64,000 bases of DNA from Taxillus chinensis (GCA_023512835.1 CM042091.1:5875079-5939078), one strand, 5' to 3'. Shown: positions 36,380-47,690, counted from the first letter of the stretch. Notes: a model not told the origin generated them from the sequence alone. A program made the numbers and translations.

Positions 36380-37015
36380 TAAATGAATCAAACGTTCATG
36401 CACAAGCTCATGTTTGGTTCGGTAGAATATCATTTGTGTTCGTTCGTCAAGGATTACTTTCGTTCGCGGATACTATTGTTATATTTGCGAACATATTCGT
36501 GAATGCCTGCGAACAAATGTTCGTGAACAGTTCGTGAATATCGTCTGTGTTTGTGGAAATTATTTGTGAATGAGAAATTAATAAATCAAATAATATGTAT
36601 AAAAATAGTTTTATTAAATGTAATTTAGTAAGCATATACTTTTATATTATTATTAAATAAAAATATATGTTTAAATTTTGTTTATTTATTATTACTATAT
36701 TATTATAATATTTTTATGAACTACATATATAATTGTTTAAACATATTAAACAAAAATAACAACCTAACGGTCAATTAATTGTACTTTTTAGATAAGTCAA
36801 CGGTGTGATTTTTTTTTATTTCAAAATGTTATAATTTTATAATTGTGTTCGTAAACGTTTGTGAACACATATTCGTGAATTATTCGTGAAAAATAGAGTA
36901 ATGTTCGTAAACAGTTTATAAACATTATAGTTTAAGGCTCGTATTCGGTTCGTTAATGAATATTAATGAACACATTCGAACAGTTAACTACTCGGCTCGG
37001 TTCGTTTGCAGCCAT
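36380..37015. repeat. TTCGTGAA-rich repetitive element
   Basis: Two clusters, at about 36380-36560 and 36845-37015, are packed with TTCG(T/C)GAA, GTTCGTGAACA and related words in both orientations, separated by AT-rich sequence. The right edge reads GGCTCGGTTCGTTTGCAGCC. Such sequence is common in plant non-autonomous elements. A clean left terminal repeat was not found, so limits and class are uncertain. Confidence 0.55.
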
Positions 37016-37469
37016 ATGCACCACAAGCATATTTTATGAATAAAATAATTATTTATGCCATTATATTAGAAGATTTAGATGTAACAAACAATAATTATTT
37101 ATATGTTCTATTTGAATAATATAAATAACATAACTACAATGTTACATGTTTATGAAAAAAAATTATTCTAACGTGTTTTTTTTTTTTTTTGTTTTTGCCC
37201 TTAGGGTAGCTTATTTAATAAACATTTTTTGTAATGAGTTAATGATGCAGTGCATTCAAGAAGATATTGATAGGAATCTATCAAAGAAGTTGTTAGTGGA
37301 ATAAATTCAAATTTAAAATTAATTTACAACAATAATTTTATTATCTGTAAATAAATAATTAAAATTTTAATTCATATCGTAACATATTTTTTATTATAAA
37401 AATCATTCCAATAATTCTTTATAAATGAATGTTATTTTATCATTTTCTTAAGAATTTTCCAATCTCCTC
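37016..37469. other. AT-rich spacer
   Basis: No coding or structural feature was recognised in this AT-rich stretch between the TTCGTGAA repeat and the hydrolase-like relic. Confidence 0.5.
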
Positions 37470-37945
37470 TTTTCTTGCCTATCTCCCGTTTCCTCTTCAT
37501 CGTTGACGCTCTCATCCCCTTCCGCCTTCAAGTCTTCAACCCCTCCCTCTCCCTCCATTCTCTCTCATCCCACCTCCAAAACTACGACTTCCGATCCTCC
37601 CTCATCATTTGTAAGTAAAACACTGTTTAATTAATTACTCAATCTATTTATTTTTATATGGCGAGTAGAGATCCACCCGCAGATCCCCCCGCCAGCTAAA
37701 TCAATCAAAGCGTTTAAAGAAAATTTTTGAATTTCGATGAGCTGGGTAGTAGTATTAGTACAGCTTATTTTGCTGGTTTTGATGCTAGGGTTGATCTACG
37801 ATGATTGTGGGAATCAGGGGTTTACGGCTTGTGCGACGGACCGACGCTGACTCAGTGGGGTGCGGGATTGCGCTATTCCTGAGCTCGATGGATCACACGG
37901 TGGTGGCGTACCGGTACCGGACGAGTTGCGGGGAACGAGGGTGAT
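37470..37945 (+). pseudogene. Relic of a membrane-anchored alpha/beta hydrolase gene (At1g15060-like)
   Basis: At about 37475-37610 the sequence reads ISRFLFIVDALIPFRLQVFN, then PSLSLHSLSSHLQNYDFRSS, and LIIC before a GTAAGT donor. At about 37865-37940 another frame reads IALFLSSMDHTVVAYRYRTS and CGERG. From memory both fit the N-terminal membrane-anchor exons of a plant alpha/beta hydrolase family (At1g15060 type) that has an LFLSS...HTVVAYRTSCRARR segment. Frameshifts and stops separate the pieces, and the catalytic part is absent before the copia element. The assignment is tentative. Confidence 0.45.
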
Positions 37946-38159
37946 TTCTTTTCAACCTCGATTATTTTAATTAAAATTAAGCCAACTCAATATTTAAAAA
38001 AATTAATATAATAAAAGTACATTAAAGAGTAAAATGACTATTTATATTTGAAACTTTCTCCTGTAAGTAAAATACATAGAGTAGCGTCTGAGATGTTCTA
38101 AGTTGATAAAACTAAGAAAAAAACTCGTGTTATCATGATGATTATATAGGCCTATTTAT

Positions 38160-38330
38160 TATTAAGGGAATAAAATCAAATTGCACCAGTTACTCTATTT
38201 ATTTTGTTACCTTTTATTGGTAGTCTGTTTCTCTCATTTGAATTCACATATTCTGTATATATATGTTGATCATATTAAATAAGAATGTGTGAGTGCAAAT
38301 ATTTCATTCTTTATTCTATATCTTCTTTAT
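38160..38330 (+). repeat. 5' LTR of the copia element (internally shortened)
   Basis: It is 171 bp long and aligns with the 241-bp 3' LTR except for a gap of about 70 bp. The gap lies between two CAG-containing sites in the longer copy (CACCAG...AACAG), which suggests deletion by short direct-repeat recombination. Confidence 0.9.
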
Positions 38331-39639
38331 GGTATCAGAGCCACGATTTGCTCTGTGATCTCTAGCAAGCCTCTCACCCCTTTTTTTTCATGACTACCGA
38401 GAATAACCAAGTCATCATCCCAAATACCCAAGAACCCACAAAACCTCTAACCATGATTATTATCCAGAACTCCATTAAACTCACACCCACCAACTATCTA
38501 TCTTGGAAAACCCAAGTGGAAGTTCATTGATGGGTCCACCCCAGCTCCTCCATCCACCATTCCCATAGACCATTAACCCTGCCTACCAGACATGGTTACG
38601 TCAAGACAAATTATTATTTGGAGCACCACTTGTAGGTACTCTTTCATCCTCTTTAGTTCCTCTTATCATCCAGTCTCAAACCTCCTGTGAAGCCTGGAAA
38701 GTCCTTGCCAACACCTATGCTCGCTCGTCTTGTGGCCATATCAAGCAACTCAAAGACCATCTTAGCAATATTACTAAAGGTCCTCAATCCATTACAGAAT
38801 ACATGCAGTCTATTAAAATGCTAGCCGATCAACTTGCCACTCTTGGTAAGCCTCATCGAACAAGTTCTCGAGGCCCTTGATGAAAATTATCAGTCTATCA
38901 TGCTGGGTCTGCTCCTCCATAGGCTCTGATTGCTCCTGCATCTCCCAGCCAATCCCACCAAATATCGCACAATTATTGGTAGCCTCCAATATCTTTCACT
39001 CACTTGACCTGACATTGCCTATACAGTGAACAAACTCTCTCAGTTTATACATCAACCTACTAGTGACCACTGGACTGCAGTCAAGCGTCTACTGTGCTAT
39101 CTCTGTGGCACCTTAGAGCATGGCATCACCCTTCGTCGGACCTCCCCACTAGCACTTCATGCCTTTTCTGACGCTGATTGGGCGGGTAATAAAGATGATT
39201 TCACCCCTACTGGTGCCTACATCATCTATCTCGGTCATAATCCTATTTCTTGGAGCTCCAAGAAACAACATACAGTGGCTTGCACTTCTACTGAAGTAGA
39301 GTACCGGTCGGTGGCCTCCACCGCTGCTGAAATTCGATGGATTTGCTCTCTCCTTCTTGAGCTCGGTGTCACTCTTCCTCACTGACCTGTTATTTATTGT
39401 GATAATGTTGGTGCCACAAGTCTCTGTTCTAATCCGGTCTTCCACTCGCGAATGAAACATGTCGCTCTTGATTATCACTTTATCCACGAACACGTTCAAA
39501 ATGGTTTGCTTCGAGTATCCCACGTCTCTGCTGCTGATCAACTTGCCAACGCCCTTACCAAACCTCTTGCTCGTCCTCAATTTGACTCTCTCACAGTCAG
39601 GATTGGACTTGCTCCACGACTGTCCATCTTACGGGGGCA

Positions 39640-39880
39640 TATTAAGGACATAAAATCAAATTGCACCAGTCAAGGGAAAAACACAAGGGAGTTTTATGTT
39701 TGAATATTTCTTTGTAATTATTGTAACCTATAACAGGTACTCTATTTATTTTGTTACCTTTTATTGGTAGTCCGTTTCTCTATTTTGAATTCACATATTC
39801 TGTATATATATGGTGATCATATTAAATAAGAATATGTGTGAGTGCAAATATTTTATTCTTTATTCTATCATCTTCTTTAT
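39640..39880 (+). repeat. 3' LTR of the copia element
   Basis: It is 241 bp long. It begins TATTAAGGACATAAAATC after the polypurine tract and ends TATCATCTTCTTTAT, followed by TTAT as on the left flank. The typical TG start is mutated to TA in both LTRs. Confidence 0.9.
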
Positions 39881-39897
39881 TTATAGCCTCATATAGG

Positions 39898-40210
39898 TAG
39901 GAATGGCAACGGGACAAATTTGGGATGGGCCACCCCATTTCAAACCTGTCCGGTTTAAGAAAAATCTTATTACAAACTCGTCTCGAACACAATTATATTG
40001 ACTTGAAACCCGTCCCAATAGAAGCGGGTCGGGATGGTTACTCAACGTGACCCATAATATTGCCTTTATATACAGGTTTGGGATGGATCACGCCTATTCC
40101 GAATTCGTCTCAAATCCTTGACGGGTCAGACAAACCTATCTAAAACCCAATTATATCAATCCTAAAATCGAAACAATTACCTAGTATAACTTGTCTCATT
40201 GTCATCCCTA
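39898..40210. mobile_element. MITE-like element with about 20-bp terminal inverted repeats
   Basis: The left end reads TAGGAATGGCAACGGGACAA. The right end, reverse-complemented, reads TAGGGATGACAATGAGACAA (16 of 20 identical). The interior holds GGGATGG, GGGTCGGGATGG and related G-rich words and their complements. The element sits 17 bp from the copia 3' LTR. The target-site duplication is unclear and there is no coding capacity. Confidence 0.7.
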
Positions 40211-40419
40211 ATATAACATTACATTTGTAACTAATAATCAAACAACCAAATAAAAACTTTTAATTAACAATATATTTCATGCTAATTCAAACTAATTAGG
40301 AAAATGATAGTAAATTTTAAATTAATTAAACACAAATAAAATAAAACTGTTCATCTTCATCTATTTGTGTATATTAGTGTCACATCATTTTCTCATACAC
40401 GAAGAACTCGATTGCGAGT

Positions 40420-40990
40420 TTATTCTGGATACAATAACTCATTATCAAAATGAAACAGGTAGATATCAATCACATTAAATATCCTGTAAATAGTAATATC
40501 ATATAGCAATACAATGACATAAACATTGTCATTAAATTTGCACGCAATATTATATGGAGCATATTTATTTGGTTGCAATTTACTGTATTTGTCAACAAAA
40601 AACCTTTCTTTGTGCAACAACACCATCATTTGGTCACCAATGACAAACAACTTATGATGCTTATTAGAATTAACAGTTGTTTTATACTTTGCATTAGCCT
40701 ACTCAATCCTTCCTCAAACTTTTACAACTATATTCTAACACTGCTCAGCCACATGCTTAGTAGCCACATTATCTTCTTTGCCACTCCGTAATGATGTCAA
40801 ATCTCAAACATGTTGTGGTGGCTTTGTATAAACCACCAAAAAATGCATTCTTTCAATTGTCCAATAAACAAAACATAACTATTGTAAGCAAACTCATCCT
40901 GTGCCAAAGCTAATCCCACCCCTTCGGTTTCTTTCCTTATATGCTCATAATCAGATTACCCAATGTCTTGTTGACATTCATCCCAGTCTA
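40420..40990 (-). pseudogene. Ty3/gypsy integrase C-terminal relic
   Basis: On the minus strand the translation across frames gives QDEFAYNSYV near 40900, YTKPPQHV, NVATKHVAEQ and ANAKYKTTV, then an open frame from 40650 to 40420 reading FVIGDQMMVLLHKERFFVDK, YSKLQPNKYAPYNI and FNVIDIYLFH. This is the order seen at the C-terminal end of plant gypsy integrases. Frames change several times. The rest of the element is not present nearby, and orientation is opposite to the relic at 3.4 kb. Confidence 0.78.
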
Positions 40991-41019
40991 GTTGTTTACT
41001 ACTTTTATCTATATGGGGA

Positions 41020-41100
41020 TGTCTAGTGTTAATTCCCAATTTTGCAAAGGGGAAAGAGGACCATAATTTGCCCAAGGTGCAGTTCATTTATTACGTCTGG
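41020..41100 (+). pseudogene. Fragment of a CNL gene 3' end
   Basis: The frame reads NFAKGKEDHNLPKVQFI, aligned to the last residues of the intact CNL (DFAKGKGRYWPKVKFI near 56632-56680). It is a short, isolated relic marking the left limit of the receptor cluster. Confidence 0.65.
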
Positions 41101-42727
41101 ATTTTGATGATTGTCCATCATTGACCCTGAAAAAGAAGAAGAGGAAAGAACATATGGGTCTGTAATTTTATATTATATATATATATATATATCTTTCCAT
41201 TGTTAACTTTCCTTGTTTTATAATTTTGCTTTTACCTTTTCTTTAATAAAAAAAGGGAGGATCGTAGGCTAAAATCTAGTTTAGGGTGATCATGTTTTCG
41301 TTTTTGGCCCATAGTAAAGCTCACTGCCAAAAAATAATTACTTGTTAACAAAAAAACTTGAATGTTCCTCTAGTTTTTCAAAATAATGCATTTAGTTTTC
41401 CTTTTACTGCTTTCTTTTTCTTTGGAGCCACTTCTTATTTTCAATTTTGCATTGTTTATGAGTTTACCTTTTCTTTATCTCCTTCGGTAATTTTGGTTTA
41501 TAGTCACACACTCATCAGGTAAAATTTATATAATTAACAAATTTTCTCCTTTAAGATTACAGTCATGTTTGAAGTATTACTGCATTTCTACAAAAACTGA
41601 GTTATCCATCATTAGACATACTTATCTTGCTTCCATATTAATTTAAGGCCCTGAACATCAATTTCTTAAATTCCCGTCCATATAATTTCTTTTATGTAGA
41701 ACTTTATTGTTTATGTTAATGGTGACCCAACATAGTGTAGTAGTACTTTCTATATTTTTAGTTAATTAAAATGTATTTCGGCGTTCTATGTTATTTCATA
41801 TTTGCAGACCTCATTTATTAGGATTAACTTGTTGGTTTGTTTTTTTTTTATGTTTGGTTCTGTTTAAAATGTATTTATACACTTCCAATGTGGAAACTAC
41901 TTTTGGAGTATTTTGTTGTCAAAGCCATACAATTATTTAGCACCCAAACTGTTTTTTTATTTTACTGGTTGATTTTTTGAATGAACTTTGATCGATTTGT
42001 TTAAGAGTTATGAAAGGTTATAGTTTGGACTCTATAACCCATAATATCATACTTTCATGCATGAAGCTCAAATTTGACAATGGAACTCAATTTAGTATGT
42101 GAAAAGTGAACTAATATTTTTCAAATGAGGGAGCTCATTGCCTCTGGTGAGACAGCTAGGGAAAACTGTTGGAGCTTGTTAGGGCTCATTGCCTCTGGTG
42201 TAGGGATATTGAAGAGGTGAGCCAAGGAGCAGAACTGTTGGCTGTTTTTTTCTCTGGTATGTCATTTCCTGTGTTCGCTCTCTCCATGCAACATGTTAAT
42301 AACAACATCTGAGCTGGGTTTATGGAGAGGCATTGATGCTGCTGGTCTGTCATTTCCTGTTTCTTTTTTTTTTTTTTTTTTTTTTGCTATTTTTTTCTCT
42401 GCTCTATCATTTTTTTCCGTGTTCTCTGCTGTTTTTTTTTTAAATTTAGTATGCTGATATTTTTGTTGTTGTTTGCGTCTGCCTCTAATGTCTGCTTGTC
42501 CTTTTTTTTTCCTGGGTTTACGTCTGCCTCAGATGTACGTCTGTCTGTTTATTTTTGCTGTTGTTTATCGTTTTTTTCCTGAGTTTACGTCTGGTAGGCA
42601 GTCTCCTAAGTAACAGTGGAGTTGCTGGATCTATCACAGTGCCAGAGAAGCATCAGTGGGAGCAGCTGGAACCAGCAGCCATTGCTGTCCATTCTCTCTC
42701 CTGCAAAGATGGGACAAGAGAGAATGT
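41101..42727. other. AT-rich spacer with T-runs and short local repeats
   Basis: There are homopolymer T runs at about 42364-42385 and 42430-42440. The phrase CTCATTGCCTCTGGTG occurs twice at about 42133 and 42185, and TCATTTCCTGT occurs at about 42263 and 42350. No coding region was recognised. The last 130 bp may be non-homologous leader joined to the LRR relic. Confidence 0.5.
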
Positions 42728-43685
42728 GTACAACCTCAGCTCTCTTTCGGTACTGAAAATCTCGCTTTGTCGCCAACCGAAGAAGCCGCCGAGTCACATG
42801 TACAACCTCAGCTCTGTTTCGGAGGTGGAAATCTGAGGTTGTGACAAGCTGCAGAAACTGCCGAGTGAGTTGCACAACCTCACCTCTCTTCGGAGGCTGC
42901 ATATCAGTAATTGCAGGAAGCTGTCTTGTCTCTGGGAGATGGGTTTCCCATCCACCATGGAATCATTGGTTATTTGGGGATGCGAATTGCTGACGTGCCT
43001 ATCACCATCACTGTCATCCTCGCACTCACTTAAACGCTTGGATATAAGTAGGTGTAAGAATCTGGAGTCATTAGTAGGCACCGCAGACTCCTTCCCCTCC
43101 CTTGAATCATTTCTGTCTTGTCCTGAAATCCCTGTCGGAGGGCATACACCGTCGTCCCAAGGTTATGAGGGTAGTGTGCTGCCCTAATCTGGGCGAACTG
43201 TCCATATCCGTCCACCATCTCCCCGCTCTTGAAACTTTGCAGATTTGGGGTTCGCCTGCAGGCCTCCGAACTTGACATTGATGCCCCCATCACTCCCGAT
43301 GACGAGCAGCTCTTCGGTGTTCCGTTGCCTTCCTCCTTAACTCATCTGTGGATACGTAAATTCAAAAAGTTTCCCCGGAGGCCTTTCAAAACCTCACCTC
43401 TCTCCGACACCTAAAGATCTGGGATTGCCGAGGTTTGACATCCATCCCAGACCAGTTGCTGCCTCCATCGCTTCGCAAGATATATACCTGGGGTTGCCCA
43501 GGTTTGACATCCATCCCAGACCTGTCGCTGCCTCCATCGCTTCTCTCTTTACACATCGATCCATGTCCTCCGCTGTTGGCTCCCGATTTCGCAAAGGGAA
43601 AAGGACGATATTGGCCCAAAGTCAAGTTCATTCCCCAAGTCCAGATCAATCATATTCATCGTTCCATATTTGACGCATTGAAGTA
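42728..43685 (+). pseudogene. CNL LRR-region pseudogene
   Basis: It is homologous to the last third of the intact CNL (about 55490-56728). Recognisable blocks are YNLSSLSVLKISLCRQP, GCDKLQKLPSELHNLTSLRR, SCLWEMGFPSTMESLVIWGC, LLTCLSPSLSSSHSLKRLDI, the PLPSSLTHLWIRKFK block and three GLTSIPD-type repeats, ending at FAKGKGRYWPKVKFIP. The frame is broken by a stop at about 42834 and shifts after 43110 and near 43390. No NB-ARC sequence precedes it. It is followed by the same 3' flank as the intact gene, so it is a 5'-truncated duplicate. Confidence 0.88.
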
Positions 43686-44031
43686 GAATGAAAGCGATTC
43701 ATTCAACTGAGGGTATGTTTGTTACTTTTTATTGCCGCCAACAAACAATAAATTATTATTAATGCCTTCAGTTTTGTTTTCCTTACTTTCTTCTTCCTCC
43801 TCTCCACACTCTCATACAAATTATCTTTAGAAGTTTAAAATTAAAGATTTGCAGATTTTCTACGCTTTTCCTTTTGTCACAATTTCCTTCAAAAACTCCA
43901 TAGATGGGCTGTTATTTCATCACGTAATATTACCACAATCCAATCCCATCAACAACAATTTCTTCCTACCCTGGAAATATCAATTAACAACCAACTAATA
44001 ATTAACTTTGGAAATATCTAAGTTGGTCATA
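43686..44031. repeat. CNL 3'-flank copy 1, with an inverted segment
   Basis: From 43686 the sequence follows the same order as the flank of the intact CNL (56729 onward): GAATGAAAGCGATTCATTCAA, ATGCCTTCAGTTTTGTTTTCC, GGGCTGTTATTTCATCACG. At 43933 the alignment switches strand, and 43933-44031 is the reverse complement of about 56982-57079. The normal orientation also appears in the third copy near 58590-58690. Confidence 0.88.
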
Positions 44032-45257
44032 AAAAATGGGCCAATTTTAACAATAAATTTAGAGGGGAAATGTTGGAAATTTAAATTTAAACTCATACCT
44101 TCGTTTTGTGAAACAACATAACTCCAAAACAACTAAAGATGTGAAAAGGTTAATTGTGATTGGAGAGAATGATTTGTGCCCCTCAAATTCTTTTAACCTT
44201 CACGATTGGGTTGAGAGGCTATTTGCATTAGTCGATGCCCAAGATGCAATGGTTGAATGGAGTAATGAGAAATGACAAGGATTTCAAAGGATAGAGAGAT
44301 TTTGAAGGATTTTTGCAGTGATTCGACGAAGTGATTGTGTAGTGAATGGAGTAGATTTGTGCAGGAAGAGAGACGAGCATTGTGGTGTATTTATGAAATT
44401 ATGAAAAAAAGGAAAATGGGGCTTGGTGTTAATTGGGAAAATGCCATCACGTCTATGGAGAAAATAGAGAATGAAAACAGTATACACTGATTTGGCGTTT
44501 TCAGATATCATTTAAACAGTATCGGTTTTTATTTTTAAAATTTAAAAATAAATATGAAAAACAGGCTTTATTCGATATGGCCTGGCTGTTCTTTTGCTTA
44601 AATGTTTCTTTTAAAAAAATTAATAACAAAATTTATTTTTTTAAAGAACAAGTAAATTGGCATTATTTATGTTAATTTTTTAGTAAAATTGAGATGAGTT
44701 TAAGTTTCATGTTTATTTTTTTAAATGTTTTCCCGTTGTTCAATCATTACAAGTACTTATTCATAAAACATATTTACATATATTATTCTTAAATTCTTTG
44801 ACCACATTATCCATTACAAATAAAATTATGCAGTTGTTTATTCATATATCAAACCAATTTTTTTAGCGATATAATTAAATAAGTAATTTTAGGTCATTGT
44901 TTCTTGGTAAGCCAAGCTAATGTTATCAGATTAATTCGAGATAAGTTATTTGACAGGTTAATTTCATGACATGCATTATCATGAAAGGTATGTTTGTGTT
45001 GATATTAAAACACAATAAAGGTGCTCAATACTAAGTTTAAATTGAAAGCCTTAGCAGCTGATGTAACTGTGATAATTGGAACAAGTTTATAGAATGAGTT
45101 AAAAAGGATTATAAATAGATATAACTGCTTGCATTTCATTCCATTCCGAATTCTTTTGTTTGATAGGTTAAATTCATGGAAATACAAGAATGAATGATTT
45201 TTAATGAATTTTTTTATAAATTTTCAGGGTTTCACTCATTCCCACGGACGTAGGAAT
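44032..45257. other. Intergenic DNA including the unoccupied copy of the 35.6-kb block
   Basis: 44571-44890 is homologous to 35592-35804 plus 36201-36290 and carries the empty MITE site at 44807-44809. The rest (44032-44570 and 44890-45257) shows no recognisable feature. Confidence 0.6.
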
Positions 45258-46502
45258 CAAATTCCAATGTTGCTATTTTCCTTCGCATCCAATTATATAT
45301 ATATATATATATATATATATTTTATACTAACATAAATTGTATTTGAAATATTTTAAAAATAAAATCACAATAATATTTCATTATGTCGTAGATCAATATA
45401 TCATATTATATTAAATATAGAAATAACTTATATAATTTATGTTTATATTACCACCAAACGAAGTAAATCTTTGTTAATCACGATTGTAGTTAAAACCTTT
45501 TGTCCCTGGAAAACGAAATGTCATTTGTGTGAACATGAAAATAAAGAGTCATAAAGTATTTTCAATAATAATATATATTTTATTTTCACGTAGAGAATTT
45601 TTTTTTTTTTTCTAATTTCAATAACACTCTTCATTTTAATTTTATTTATATTAAAATAATAAATTTTATTAAAACTTATTTTTTTCAGCTGAAAAGATTG
45701 GTTAGAACTTATTTTTTACATTTTGGCTCTTTGACTATAGGGAGCCTCCATTGTTGCATTGTTCTTTCCATCATTCACGCGTTCGCAAATTGTCAAAAGA
45801 AACGAGAAGCAGCGTCCGCCACTCAATCGTTTCTATGGTGTGACTGACTATCAATGCAGGCTTGGCTTGGTAGTGGGGTCATTTCGAGGCTGCACAGCAC
45901 CTATTTTACACTGCACGCGTAGATGGCAATTATTTATGTATAGCGTTTAAGCCCCAGAACCCGTCCATGTGTGCCGGCTAAGTCCATATTGCTCAGTAAT
46001 TATCTTAATTACATTGGTTAATGAGGAAACAGGATAAAAGAGAAAAATTAAAAAGGTAAATTGAACGTTCCCACCACCACCACCGTTTCAACTTTCAATA
46101 ATAGACGTCATCGTCATGGGGTCCAGTGTCCACTATTATCTCTCTCTTTTAAAAAAGAAAAAAGAAAAAGAAAAAGAGTGAGAATGGGAGAAATATTGAA
46201 AGATTGTGTATTTTATTTGTATTTGTATACATCCGTGAGTGACTACTGGTATCACATCAATGGAACAGCCAGGAAGTGGAGTCCAACGCGGCTAAGGCTT
46301 GCTCCATCCCACCCAAAGACCAGTCAAGTCTCTGTGTCGCTTTCTTTTCATTCAATTATTCATTCTTCCGCGAGAACACAATCATTACTTTCCAAATCAC
46401 GAGCCAAATAGAGTTTTCCTTTTCTTTATCCAGTTCTCTCTGTTTTTCAAAACCCACAGCACTCGCACCAAATTAGCAAACCCAAAGCAGAAAAATCCCA
46501 AA
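45258..46502 (+). promoter_or_regulatory. CNL upstream block, copy 1
   Basis: This shared upstream module is repeated before the CNL genes. From left to right it has ATTCCAATGTTG and CATCCAATTATATATATA; an AT-rich segment with TTATACTAACATAAATT and CAATATATCATATTATATTA; GTGTGAACATGAAAATAAAGAG; TTTCCATCATTCACGCGTTC; CAATGCAGGCTTGGCTTGG; and a leader with CACATCAATGGAACAGCC and CTCCATCCCACCCAAA before the ATG. Parts recur at 51240-51910, 59740-60300 and 61050-61703. The TATA element and transcription start were not fixed. Confidence 0.65.
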
Positions 46503-46874
46503 ATGGCAGTCGCGGAGGTATTTCTGGGGGCGTTCTTGCAAGTGCTGTTCGACAGACTGGCTTCTCCCATGCTGCTTGAATTCGAGAAGAGAAAAGGAAT
46601 CCGTTCCCGCCTCGACAAGTTGAAAGATAATCTCCGTAACATTACCCCAGTGATTACCCGTGCTGAGAATATGCTGGTTCGAGAAAAGGAGGTTAATGAG
46701 TGGTTGGAGGAACTCAGGGACTGGGCTTACGATGCCGATGACTTCTTGGATGAAGTCAACACCAGAGCTACGCAAGAAGAGAAAGAGGAAGAGGAGGCCA
46801 GGCGCAACAACAACAGCAACTCTATTTCCATTCCTCTACTGTGCTGTCTTTTCTGTGCAGCAGCCTGTTTCTAA
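46503..46874 (+). pseudogene. CNL reduced to its coiled-coil (Rx N-terminal) domain, 123 aa
   Basis: The start MAVAEVFLGAFLQVLFDRLA and about 100 following residues are close to the intact CNL, including the helical Rx_N region and the conserved WAYDADDFLDEV motif. After RRNNNSNSISI the homology stops abruptly and the frame runs through an unrelated tail (PLLCCLFCAAACF) to a stop at 46872-46874. NB-ARC and LRR are absent. It keeps an intact ATG and the cluster's shared promoter block, so a short coiled-coil protein could still be made. I class it as a truncated pseudogene with an open, possibly expressed frame. Confidence 0.75.
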
Positions 46875-47454
46875 ACTCATTTTCTGGGTGAAGCCTCAAT
46901 CCTACTGGGCAGGCATCTTTACATATTCATGGAGGCCCATTGTAATTTTTTATCTATTTTTTTAAATGTGATTTCTTTTTACCTCTTAATTGTATTTTAT
47001 CTTTCTTTCCTCTTGTAATCTTCTTATGGCTCTTCTTTGATGGCTTAGGCCTATACCCTAACTCATTTTTGTATGTTTCTTTCGGTATTAACAAAATGTC
47101 TTAGTTCAAAAATAAAATAATCATCACCATCGTGTTTGAGCATTATAACATTCCAATGATTAAGTTGAAAACACCTAATGCATAAACAGATTTTCAGGAG
47201 AGCCATTATAATTTGCATATGATGGGGCCATTAAGGGTCAGAAATTTTAGATCGAACAGATAAGAACAAAGAGCTTTTCATCAATTTTTGTCCTCCTGTG
47301 GGTGGGGAAAACTGCAAGCCCCCTCTTGTATCTGTCCACAACAAAAACTCTCTTCAAACTGAATTTTCTATACAATCTAAACTATGGCTACATATAATCA
47401 TGTGAATTCAGTTACATTATCGAAGAAACGTGGTCATTCCACCTCCCAACCAAA
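46875..47454. other. Sequence downstream of the CC-only CNL
   Basis: It is unrelated to the CNL copies. It contains CTTTTCTGTGCAG (46849-46861) just before the stop, resembling a splice acceptor, and T-rich sequence beyond. No gene was recognised. Confidence 0.4.
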
Positions 47455-47690
47455 CAGTCATATAAAGTGTCGTTGGCGTGGCGTGGCGTTGTCTGCCACA
47501 ATTCACCGTTTCTTGGGTTCACTTCAACATATATACCTCAACCTCTCTTCCGGAGGATCCGTGCGATCGAAGGGGTTCGGGGGAATGATTCCTCAACAGC
47601 TTGGAAATGTCTCCAATTTGCATTCACTGGATCTCGAAAGTTCCTATCATTCTAACTTAAGGAGCGATAGTCCCAGGTGGGTTACAGTCT
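47455..47690 (+). pseudogene. LRR receptor-like protein fragment
   Basis: Frames give WRGVVCHNS (LRRNT-type W-x-GV-x-C), then LNLSS, KGFGGMIPQQLGNVSNLHSL and DLESSYHSNLRSD. This is the N-terminal cap and first plant-specific LRRs of an extracellular LRR receptor-like protein, a different receptor class from the CNLs around it. Frameshifts and loss of everything downstream show it is a fragment. Confidence 0.65.

Larger units (their letters stand above)
38160..39880 (+). mobile_element. Internally deleted Ty1/copia retrotransposon with both LTRs
   Basis: The LTRs are 38160-38330 and 39640-39880. Both start TATTAAGG and end TCTTCTTTAT; TTAT flanks the element on each side. A primer-binding site TGGTATCAGAGC follows the 5' LTR (overlapping its last base), and a G-rich polypurine tract (ACGGGGGCA) precedes the 3' LTR. 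The interior starts with a gag-like frame at 38391 (NSIKLTPTNYLSWKTQVE) and then, after loss of protease, integrase and most of RT, goes directly into the end of RT and RNase H (NPTKYRTIIGSLQYL near 38955; SDADWAGNKDD; ADQLANALTKPL near 39535). The 5' LTR lacks about 70 bp present in the 3' LTR. The element cannot move on its own. Confidence 0.92.
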
